Shown one piece after another: positions 22,765 through 34,700 of a DNA stretch of 64,000 bases. Each line of letters opens with the position of its first letter. Within the stretch, counting starts at the first letter, position 1. The DNA lies in assembly GCA_024449915.1 (NCBI GenBank), contig JAMZAV010000051.1, positions 248,001 through 312,000 on the forward strand. The letters are read 5' to 3'. Origin of the DNA: Sweltsa coloradensis (lineage: Eukaryota; Arthropoda; Insecta; Plecoptera; Chloroperlidae). Both the position numbers and the translations under genes were made by a program. The notes below the pieces were generated by a model. It was not told where the DNA came from, ran no database searches, and was given only the letters and a program-made list of their open reading frames with translations.

Positions 22765-25700
22765 GTAAATACCCTAGGGGCCTAGGGCCTAGGCCTAGGC
22801 TCTACACCCTTTATTCTTTATTCATATTTTATAGTAGGTAGGCCTAGGCCTACATGGATCCCCAACAAACTACAAAGTACCTAAGGAAATGGGAAAAAAC
22901 ATAGTCAAGCTTAAATTTAAAATTTAAAAGGTCAAACTGAATAACATAAATAGCTAATTAAATAATATGACTTAGACCCTACCGGTAGGTAGGCCTACCA
23001 AGTAAAAAAAAAAAAATTAAAAATCTATCATCACTCCCAATATCCTTGAACTCAGATGGCAAGTTATTGTAGATTTGGATCCCATGGTTAGGCCTACTAG
23101 GACTATTCAGTCCCGCAGATAGCCTCACTGTATCCAGATCCTGGTGTAGGGCCTAGGCTAATTCTCTCCGATGTCTGGTAGGCCCTAGCATAATTATGAC
23201 AATCCTCATTTCTTCTAAATTCGTGTAGTCTCCTGCGAGTGCTCATTACTGATTCGAAGTTGTAAACGTCCGCCAAGGTAAGAATACCCATCTCCGAGAA
23301 TAGGCCCTAGCTTCCGACAAAAAGTGCTGCTTACGTACACCTTTTAGAGATCGCACGGCTCGTTTCTGTTTAATAAAGACCTTCATAAAAACTTTCTTAC
23401 ATGGTGTGGCCCACAGAAGGATCCCATATCGAAGGAGCGATTCAAAAAGTAAGCAAAATAAACAGTTCTAGCAGGGCCAGGTCCTATTCTGTCTTTAATG
23501 ATACAGATGGCGAAGCAGGCTGTGCTCAGTTTCATAGCTAGATTGTCCATAAGTAAGTGGACTACCTAAGAGATGCTTCAATAATTTAATACCAAGGGAA
23601 GAGGCAGAATGTACTTCTGGCAGCTGTTGTCCCTGATATTGTAATTCGAGCGGCTGTGCCTTTCTATGCCCCAGATTAAAAAGGATTGTCGCAGTCTTTG
23701 TGGGGTTCATCTAGCCAGCTGGTTACTCTGGAGCCATAGAGACTTCGAGTCGAGTTCCATCTGCGCTGTATTGACAGCCTCTGCGAGGCGTTTACCCCCC
23801 GCACAAATAAGCTTAAATCGCACAAACCCTCCGGATTACTCTCTCGGCTGGTATAGACGGAATCCCCAATACAGTAAAGAAGATGTACTAGGCTAGTGGG
23901 CGAAGTTTTTGCGACCATATTCAATGCCTCTTTACTGCATGGGACCTTTTCTACGGCTATGAAAAAGAGTTGGGTTGTCCCAATACATAAAAAGGGGAGC
24001 ATATCTGAAATCAGTAACTACCGCCCAATAGCACTCGTAACAGCTCTGTCTAAGGTCTTCGAGAAACTCGTTAAAGCAAGAATGGTTGAATATCTAGAGT
24101 CGCATCAGCTCCTGGCTAACAGTCAAAATGGTTTCCGCCAGGGTCGATCTACCTCTTCTGCCCTACCCGAGTTCATGGATAAACTCTGTACAACTATTGA
24201 CTCTGGTGACTATGCTATAGCACCTTTCTGCGATATGTCGAAAGCGTTCGACTGCGTTCATGGGAAGTTACTGAGCGAAATGGAGATGCTTGGATTCTCA
24301 GGGGAGATCCTAAGCATCCTATCTGGATGGAAGACAACAGTCGGTTTGCAGTGAAAAGGGTTGCTGATAAGATTATTGAAATTGTCCAATCTACATGGCT
24401 TGAGACCTCAACTGGGGTTCTGCAGAGGACAGTTTTGCATTCTAAAAAATATGGTTTTCAAATTTTCAATCTGGAAAGGTCAGGAGATTTGGGAACTAAT
24501 TAAGTCGGGGGGGGGGCGAGTTTGTAAAGCATAACGATATAATATATAGTCACATTATAATGTACCACTACCTTTTTCAATACAAATTAAGCACTGGGCC
24601 CTACCTACCTTTTTATAGACAGACCCCAGTGAAACATTAGTTATGTAACAAACATCTTTTTACTCTAGGCTATACAAAAGATATGCTATTACTCATATTA
24701 TAATTAAGTCCAGCAATGGCTATATTTTTATTTGGCCTGTGTGGAGAGGGCCTTCTTCAGCCATTTTTCTTTCTTGCTAAAATGGCTTCTTTTTTTTACT
24801 TGCTCATATCATTGGGCAGGGAGTCAATGAAACTCTGGAGTGTGTATGTATGTAACATAGGTTTATAGTTATTTATTATTGATTAATTTTATATACCTAT
24901 TGTGTATCATCATCACCATCATCTTCGTCCTTGTCGTCGTCGTTGTCGTCTTCATCATCATCATCATCATCATTATTATTATTATTACTATTATATATAT
25001 ATATATAAGGAGTACCTATAGCAGGTGTATCCAAGCTTAAAAAAATCAGGAGTGAAGAAATTAGGAAGAGTGTCGGTGTTGACAAGCTTTTGATCGAAAT
25101 AGCTTAAGAGAAAGATTGAGATGGTATGGACATATGAGAAGAATGGATATATAAAGAGAATACCAAGAGCAGAATTTGAAGGTGGGAATATGAACAGAAG
25201 AAGACTTGGTAGACCAAGAGACAAATGGGAGGACCAAATAATAAATGATGTTGAAGAGAGAGATGAGTGTTGGGAAGAAATAGAAGCAGAAAGACTATGG
25301 GAGGACAGAAGGAAATGGCGTGAACTAGTGGTAAGAAGCAAGAAAGAAGACGACGATATTGGCGGAAAATATGAAATTGAAGACGAAGAAATTGAAGGAG
25401 AAGAGAACATGACAGGCCCGGCAAGCCGATGTTAATAAACTCTGTGTGCCCTAGAAAATCTGGTGGTTAGCCACCCCCTGACCCGACTTATGTTGGAAAC
25501 AGGTGTAAGAAATATATATAGGCCATATTAGTATTATTAGGCCTATATTATATGCGGGCTACCTAGTAGAAGTTCTCTCAGGCTAGCTAGAGTATTATTG
25601 TATTGCTATTGTTGCCGGGCTAGTGTCTAAGAAAGTTAATTTTGACCCCTGCCGAGTCCTGAAAGGAGCTACATTTTGTTTCTAATGTACGTTTTGCCAT

Positions 25701-28700
25701 AGACATGGGTTATGGGAGGTACACTTGTAAACTGTGCTCCAATTTGCACAAAAAGAAACACAACACTATAGGCCTATATGAGCCTGCATGCAAGTTGAAA
25801 ATCATCCTGGAGCTTAAAATAGGCCTACTAACCATTTTTCCTTGTGCACGTGAAGCTAACTTTTATCAACGCTATCACACAAAAGTGGGCCACCCACAAA
25901 AATAAAATTCGGCCTAAACTGCGACGCTTTATGTTACGCCAATTGAAACACATTATTAGTCCTTAAATACACAAGTCAGTATATTATGCCCAATTCCACT
26001 TGCACATCTCATATTGCATTATGTTTTGGGGGGATTCTCCTCATTCATTGGGTCTTTTCCGACTGCAAAAGAGAACAATTTGATGCCTTGCAAGAGTCGC
26101 ATCGAGAACCCCTTAATATTTAATACAATTCAGAAGTTAAAAATCCATCCCGATCGGGTTCGAACCGCAGTCTCCCACATTCCAGGTAGGCGCCTTAGCC
26201 AACTAGACCACCGAGACGGTAGTTGCATTATAGATCTGAATGGATGGAACAGTACTGCATCAAACATCTGTTGCCTTTGAACTGACCAAGCAAACATTAT
26301 TTATGTCATTACCAGGCAATTACGCAGGTATGAGCGAGGGTTTATTTATTAAAGAGAACCCCTTGTCATGACTTATTCAGATCAATGCAGATACTAACAC
26401 TACATCAGTACTCATTTATGATTTTGTCTTAAAATTTCCCTTATTTACTTCAAACTAAGGTGACCGGTCGTACCGGTTTGACCGGTACAGTACCGTTTTC
26501 AGAACACTTGTACCGGTGTCCCAAGAGACTAATTAAAATGACATATTCAATTTTTACCGGTTTGCAATTTTGGAGGGGAAGTGTCCCGGTATTCTGTCAA
26601 CTGTACCGTGTGGAAGGATAATGTTCTACTTGAAAAAATACACTCCTCTGATAAATACTAACAGCAATAACATTGAAATAGTTCTTCCACTTCCAGGAAG
26701 ATAATTCATTTTCTCTTGAGGTGTGCAAGTATTATTCAATGATTTTGGTGGAGGTGCCGGGTAGCCTATGGCAAATTCGCCAGAATTCGTACAAATGGTG
26801 GAGGTGCCAGGTCGCGCGCGAGTGTGAAAACGTAAAAATCGTTATCTATTCTTGGCATTACCTTACCAACCCTGAATATCCATACCCTAATACTAACCTC
26901 AGTCTTTTGATACAAATTTGTCTTCTTTTTTAAAGTTCTGAACTTTGTTTGGTACAAATAATAAAAAATGTCACTATAATGTTTGTATCAACATTATCAT
27001 GTAATACCACTTACTATACTGAATTATATATCATAGCCTAGCCCTTATAACATATTTTGTGATTGATCATTAAAATGATATCTAAAGAGAGAGATTACAT
27101 TTTTAAATCAATTAGGCCTAGGTGTTCACTTTTGGAGCCAACATATAGACATATCAATAAATAAAATTAATATAGAACGTATAAAAAACATAGTCGAAGA
27201 GTAATAGTGAAATTTAAGAAAAGACGAAGTACTCGGACTCTAATTGGACTCGATCGATACTCGAGTTATTTTAAATACTCGGACTCGACTTGAATTTAAA
27301 AAATCGGGACTTTCACACCCCTAATTTTCATAATCATTATTTGCATTGATTTTGTTTATAGATAATGAAAAATCAATAGGCCTAAGTATTAATCATGCAA
27401 CTGAACTACGTTTTTGATTAATTACATACCTAGGCCTATACCCCTAATTATTTTGTTGCAAAGAAAAAATGTATTAAAACTTTAATTTTGCATATTATAC
27501 ATATTCAATGCATTTTCAAGAATATTATTATTGATTAGGACTTCATTAGTATGATGCCCTTATCGATACATTACATTGCATATTTTCTGCCTAGTGCTTG
27601 TAGACCTACCTATTTTATTTTGTACTATCATTTTTAAACCACTAGATAAAGACTTAGACTACAAAATGTACCAATTAAAACCATTTTTAATTCATATTTT
27701 CATGTCAGAAAGTTGTTTTCTGGCCTCAGCGGCTGGAGCTCTGCTCCAGACCTTGAAGTAGTCCATGGAGTACAAAGTACATATACTTGCACTTTAGTTG
27801 TCCCGGTTTGTAACTTTTAAAATATGGTCACCTTAACTTCAAACTCATCCATCCATCAACATGCGGTGCCACAAGAGGGCAACACAATATATTTATAGAC
27901 CACCATAAACTCTCAATCTATTCCAAAAGTCTACACTACCTATGCAGATGCTCCCATATTTTCAACTGACTCCCATAACAACTTAAATCTCACACTGCCA
28001 ATCTTGACAGATTCCGCCACCTGCTTAAATTACACCGTTCAAACAAAACCTACCTACTACTCTATTAATGATAATATTAAATTCTGAACCAGTAAGTCTC
28101 TGACCTATATCAATAAATCTCCATCATCATCATTATCTGTTGCCACGTCCAACTCTGCAAAGACAGGCCTCTCCATCTTCTTCTGTCTTGCCACCACTCC
28201 TCTCCTTCCACCACATTCCGGTCTCCTCCTCACTGTTCTACATCCTTTCTCACACTATTCTGCCATTGTTGTCGCGGTCTGCCCCTTGGTCTCCTACCTG
28301 GAATTTCCAATTCCACCATCCTTCTCGGTAATCTTGCTCCTTCCATCCTTTTGACTTGTCCGAACCACTTTAATCTTCTCTCTCCAATTCGCTCCATTAA
28401 ATTCCTCACGCCTACTTGATCTCGGATATCCTGATTCCGTATTCTGTCCCATCTAGTCTTACCTACAAATACAATGCTTCTCAAAAACTTCATATCTATA
28501 AGGCAAGATAATGATGTGTTATACAATATAGGGATATTATTTTAATAATTGACCTACACAAAGTAAAAAGTAATGTTAAAGCAACATTAGTAATTGGCAG
28601 AATGTTTATAAGTATGGACCGGTAAGTTTAGTTTTAATTTTAGTATGTATGTACGTATTAGTAAAAGTATGAATGTAAGATTTAGGCATATATGGAAGAT

Positions 28701-31700
28701 CATTTCTTAGGGATCTAGGCCTATATCTGATCGCCTATTGTAATGTACATAATGCAACAATGAAATTGCAATAAAGATCATTATTGTTATTATAACTTGG
28801 GTTAAGACAAGATAAAAATAGTACCTAGGTAGGGCCTACATGCCCTATAACAATTGACAGATTTAGAAAAATATACCTCGATGCTTGCATTTCATTTGAA
28901 TAATATTGCAACATATATAACGTTGATCCGTGGCGACAGAGTGAGCGAAGTCAATGTCTGGGAGTAGTCGCCCTCACCCCTCCTTAGCGTCATCCCTGGA
29001 TTCCATGTACGAGAAGGCTTCCAGGTGGTTATTATCTCATTTCTGATTTGTATGTTAAAACAATTATGTATTGTCAACCCTTCCTGTAGCTATTGATTGG
29101 TGTTATTGATTATTTCAGGAAATGTCATGTTGAATGTTTAATTAATGTAGGCTGCATTGTTTTAATTCCTTATTGTTAAAATGTTATTCATTTTTAGCCT
29201 TCATTCAAAATTTAGCTTGGATACCTGATACCCTATTTTTGTTGCGATTTTGGGTAGGCCTACAATTGAAGAAATATTTCTCATAAAATTTGTAATCTTA
29301 GGGCAACGAGAGGTCGATATGACCTTGCCGCCCGGCACCTCTCTGTGGCTGGCACGACTAAGCACGTGTCGGTTATCAGTCTCCTACTGACTCCTAGGGT
29401 AGCTGTTGGTCGCATCTCATTGTTGAAGGCAGACGGCACATGGTTCATGCATGCTCATGTCTTTACATAACACGTACACAATGTAAACATGAAACCATAA
29501 TAAAAGGATAGAAATAGTCTACCAAAAACGTACATTCCATCTGACTGGAAAAAGCTTTTGCAAAGCAGCCTAGCAACAATTATTTTTAATGAATGCAACC
29601 AATGGGAAAGCTATCGAGTTCTTTCAGGCCGTAATCTGCCTTTTCAAGCCTTTATTACTGTGTACACTTGCAAACTTTCTTACAGTAGACCTACCATTGC
29701 AGGCAATTAAATACATGGACCCAAGAAAGTTACATATTGTCTCTAATAAATTGTTCTTTGTTTTTTTCGCAGGTTAGAGCTATTCATCAAAAAAGAACAT
29801 TGGCCTTCATAAATCATTTTATTTCTAACACCGTCTCATTTCTGAATAAATTTTCACGTTCATGTGAACTTCGTTTTGAAAAATTTGAGGCTCAAATTCA
29901 GAAGCTAGAGGCATCTCTCAGTATTCTAGAAGCCAAGGTAAGCGTAGATTAGTGTTTTGACCATTACCAGTGCATATTATCAATCATTATATGCATAGGC
30001 GTTCGCCATAGGCGACGCCAGTCAGCACTAGTCATCATTAGACCAGGCCCAATTAGAGAACAATATTCTAAACTTCCTTTTAGTTTTGGCAATTTGGCCG
30101 TTTTTTTAGTTTATTCAGCGCACAGTCAAAATGGAGAGTGGGGTAAATATAAAATTGAGACTAGTGGTGACACCAGCTCTTTCCAGCTTTCAATACAGCA
30201 GCTGTCAACTTTGAATAATAAAGTAGCTGGGAAAAAAAATGTGCATTTAAATTACGAAAATCCAATTCTTCTGATTTGTACAATAAACCGGCTTAAAGTC
30301 GCTCCAGTGAAACATGCAGATGAAATGTTATTTGTCTGAAATTCTTATTTACTCTTGAAGGTGTGCTTTTTAATAATCAAGAAAAATGGGAGTTAACAAA
30401 CTACTTTTGAGTTATTTTGAGTTAAAAATCAAATCACTTAATTAATTAGCATTGCAAGTACAGTATACAAAAACCTACACTTTTTTACCTAAAAAGCAAT
30501 ACAAATGAGATTTGTTTCAATTATGTATCAAATTAAAATTCTTTATGAAATAAGCGTTTACAAAATGGATGTTATCGAACTGCTTTTTGTGATATGTGTG
30601 CCCAAAGTCTGTCAAAGTCTGACCATCTGGTTGGATATGATTCTACATGTGGACGGGACGGCGCCTGAATCAGCAAAACTAATTCGGCCACGTTCAGTTG
30701 TCCGGCTCCAAAATCACCGTTTACACATTCCTAAGCCAGCATTTGATGGACTTTAGTCCAAATCAGAAGTTAAACATCTTCTGCTTGAAAAGGGATTCGA
30801 ACCCTGGACCTACTGCATTGGAAGCAGGAACACTGAATCTCCAGGAACTGTTTAAAGATGACTCATCCCTTGCAATCACATTTACGAGTAAAGAAAACCT
30901 TAACAAAATTTCAGTGAGGCTTTTCGGTGGCGGGAATCAAACCTGAGACCTCGTGACTCAGGGTCTCGCGCGTAATGAAACCTTTGGGAAGACTTGTTTG
31001 TAAATTGTAAATGATTCAATGATGAATGATGATGATAATGATAATAGATAGTGTTGGCGCTAAACTCGCATTCTTCATACAAATAACGCTTAACTTTTAT
31101 ATCCGAACAAAATTGCACTTAAAAGTTAAAACCACTTTAAACCCATTAACACAAAGTTACTGTCAAAGCTGTTTGTCTTTTCTTAAAACAATTTACGAGC
31201 CGTCAAATGTATATTAAACAGCTGATTACCTACCTTTCCAGCTCTTTGTCCAGTATGCCACAAGTGTAGTTAGCGTTTCGTTGACAGGTATGGCCTATAT
31301 ATCCTGTTTTTAAATAAAAGAGAAAAAGAGAAAAAAAAAAAAAAAAAGGAAAAATCATTCATTAACAGCTTATTGTCTCGGTTTTTATTAATTTTATTTT
31401 ACTTGTTTGTATTATTTTTTTGTGTTGTAAGCCTACATTATTTTAACTCTGTATCTAGCTGTGTATAAAATATGAATTGTGTTGAGTTCGGCATTAACAA
31501 CAGACTGTTCAACATACATTTTGATCAGTCTGATCAAAACTAAATATATTTACGATGTTAAAATTGTACCTTCAACAGTCAACACGAGTAATAACTGTAT
31601 ATATTTTATTCTGCATGCTACGCAATGCGTGGATTCGAAAGTCGCGGTAACAGAGAGAGTGGCGCTCCTACACAGTTCGGGTGGAATCTTCTGCTCTCTC

Positions 31701-34700
31701 ATAACGCTAAATCGGGAAAGCCTTCCTGTTTCATCCCGCCTACTGTATTTGATTACACTTATAAAATTGTGTGATATAAAAAAGACCAATCAAGTCATAT
31801 TTTATAAGTTGTAGCTTGCAAATATAATACTCTATTGAGTCCGCTGGTACACTCACTGGATCGACTTTAAAATGCATAAAATGTGTTAATAATTTTAAAA
31901 ATTAAAAAAACAAAAAAACAGGGCTATCCTGACGAGCTTTCGCCCCCCGCCCCCTTTCCTGTTCCCGTAATATACTTCATTGATGATAATAATGCTGGGT
32001 CTAATGTTACACGCTTCACACGCCTATGTGTATTGTATAGTTGTTCCAACCAAGGAATTTAGATTGTTTTTCCAACATACAGTAACAACAGCTGTCTCAA
32101 CTCTACTCTGTGTCAATGTAACACACGGAGAAATTCTGTCATCCAGCACAAATAATGTTTGCTCGTGTTGGCAGCAGAAGCAGAGTTAGTTTTCCTCATC
32201 AAGCTTAAATAGGACTCCATTGTATGCTATTCTATTGGATACACGTAATTACTAGGCTGTGCATTTTTACTGACCCCACCACTTCCTCTTGTGATGTGAG
32301 CTTAGGTTATTTGGTTGGAACCCCTATATTGTATTAACTGTCAAAGACAGTAGGACTCCCAATACGGTCTGTGTTAGGGCATATTAGGACCGTATATGTC
32401 ATTTCTAATTATTGTAACTAGAACAAAACAAAAGACTAGGTAAACTATACATTAATTAAATCGTTTCATTTAACACAGACCAACTCTGTCATTCTACCTA
32501 CATAGAGAGGTTGTGAATACATGAGTTTAAGAGATTCTAGACACCTTAGTTATGTTTCCCGTAAGCCCGTAATTTTATTATACCATAGGTGTAAGTAATT
32601 TATTTTCTCGTGACATTTTCCCATCAAGGTAGGCCTCATCTACATATATCTTAAGTTAAATACTAGGGAAACGCCAAAGTCGTTGTTAAACGAGTGAGTT
32701 AGCCAAGTGTTTTGACTTCTAAAACCGGACCGTCTGGTCACCTTATAGGAACTCACTCTGCTTGCCACCATTATTATATAAATTGAACATTCAAAATGCG
32801 AATCGTATTCAAAACGTATTAGCGTGAAACATTAACAAATTTCCAAGATAAAACAAAATCACCTAATTTTTATTTCCCATTGAACACCCCTCAAAAATAA
32901 TATGTGGGTATAAAAATATAAAAAAGTTAGAACTGACGGGTATCGAACCCCATGCATCCGTGCGGTAGGCTAAATGGTTACCACTAGGCCATGCAGGCCA
33001 CGTCAACTTCGTCCCGCTAACTGATAGCAAACAAATGCCATTGATATTATTAAAAATCACATTTTTATTTATTGTAGGCTTAAATCGCAATGGATCAAGC
33101 TGATTTTGTTAACAGTTCTCAGTAAACTTGTACCGGATGTCTGTTTAAAATTTCAGCGCAATCTGTTCAGCGGTTCGGCTGATTTTCGACGTACAGACAG
33201 ACAGAATCACAGAAATGAGAGCCGTTTGAATTGAATGGAGACACTCAGTCGCTCCGCTCCCTCGTTTAATTACAAAACGATCCCATCCTAAGAATATGTA
33301 ATTCAATAGATTGCATTGCCAGGCAATAAGTAAGAATGAATTTGTATATTGTTATTCGTTATAATCTTCATTATTATGGATCTGTTTTGGGGATTATATT
33401 TGTTTAACATCGATCCTATCAGGACATCAAACAAAAACAAAAAACAATATTTTTTCTAAATTGAAAAGGAAAAACACGAAACCCGTCATAAGAAAGTGCC
33501 TGAACCGAAAACCGAACCATAACCGAGATTCAAAATTTTGGTTCTTTTCGGTTCAGGGAAGTTTTGGATCACTCAAAGTCCAGCCCTATCTTCTTTCGTA
33601 AGTCCATATTGCCAGCATTTTGGCACTGGTAAAAAGATTGTAATTAAATTTAATTACCTAATTAACTAGCAATATTTTGCTCATGGCTACCACCTTTATT
33701 ATAAGATGCCGACCTCAACATATTGTTGACAATGTGAAGGGGTACATAATGATGTGCATTTCATTGTATGCCTTCTTGTGTACCTATCACTCTGTTATTG
33801 GTAAATACAAATTGTACATGTATCAGTAAATAATATTATTAAATAACCCTATATAAATGTTTTCAGCTTTTCAAATAGCTATGTCTGTTATTGATATTTT
33901 ATGCCTTATAAAATGTAAAATATAAATGGTACTGAACCGAATACCTAACGGAAATAATTGCGTTGAACCGAACCAAAATAAAAATAATTTTGGTTTGATG
34001 CCCTGGATCCTATTCAGTTACAAAAATAAATAAAGCCATTCCAGTAACATGTATCCCCATCTGGTGCCACAGTGGAGAACATGAACATTTTTCTTCTCCC
34101 TATCACTATTATTGTGGTACCCTGTGTATTACGGTTCAGAATTGTTTATTTCTGTTATAGCCAAAGTGTTTAGGTATCTCAGAATTTTGTATATCCCTAG
34201 GACAGTAAGTAGTAAGGTTTTAAATGTTACTGCACAGGATTCTCTAAGACTGTAACATTTTTATTTTAGTTGGTATCAATTTCTGGTCTTGATAATGGAG
34301 CTGCAACTCAAGTGGTGGAGATAAAAGAAGAGAAGCCAAAAGAAATTCCTGCCTCTCATTCTACAGAGGAGGAAAAAGTTTCTTACACGATAGAACCAAG
34401 CAATAAATCTGAACCAGAAAAATCAGTACCAGCGCCCTCGGCACAAGCACAAGACCCTCGGATTTCCAGTTACTTACGTATGGTTCATGTGGGCGTTCCC
34501 GTTCAAGCAGTCCGCCTGAAGATGCAAGCTGAAGGCCTGGACCCTAATCTTCTCGAGTATGATCAATAAACAATTTCGATTTGTGTTTAAAACTAAATTC
34601 CTTTGATAATGAATGCATTTTTGAATTCTGTATGTTTTTCACAGCAATTCTGGCAGTGTCGTCCCAAAATCTGCTCCCAAAGATGACTCCGGTGATAGTG

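Larger units (their letters stand above)
30293..31870. mobile_element. TTAAAGTCGATCC-ended element, copy B, in WASHC3 intron 2
   Basis: The left CTTAAAGTCGCTCCAGTGAAAC and right GAGTCCGCTGGTACACTCAC / GGATCGACTTTAAA ends match copy A (16091-17858) in the same order, and parts of the interior match too. Two SINEs are inserted in it. No coding capacity. Confidence 0.72.
31871..33419. other. WASHC3 intron 2 with one tRNA-like relic and one GACA-tailed repeat
   Basis: Apart from the tRNA-like sequence (32936-33007) and the repeat at 33130-33265, no feature is seen. Confidence 0.4.

Noticed and set aside
24991..25424. Serine/leucine-rich minus-strand frames
   Set aside because: Antisense of the LINE C-terminal fragment and of a microsatellite; composition reflects the GAA/GAT-rich other strand.
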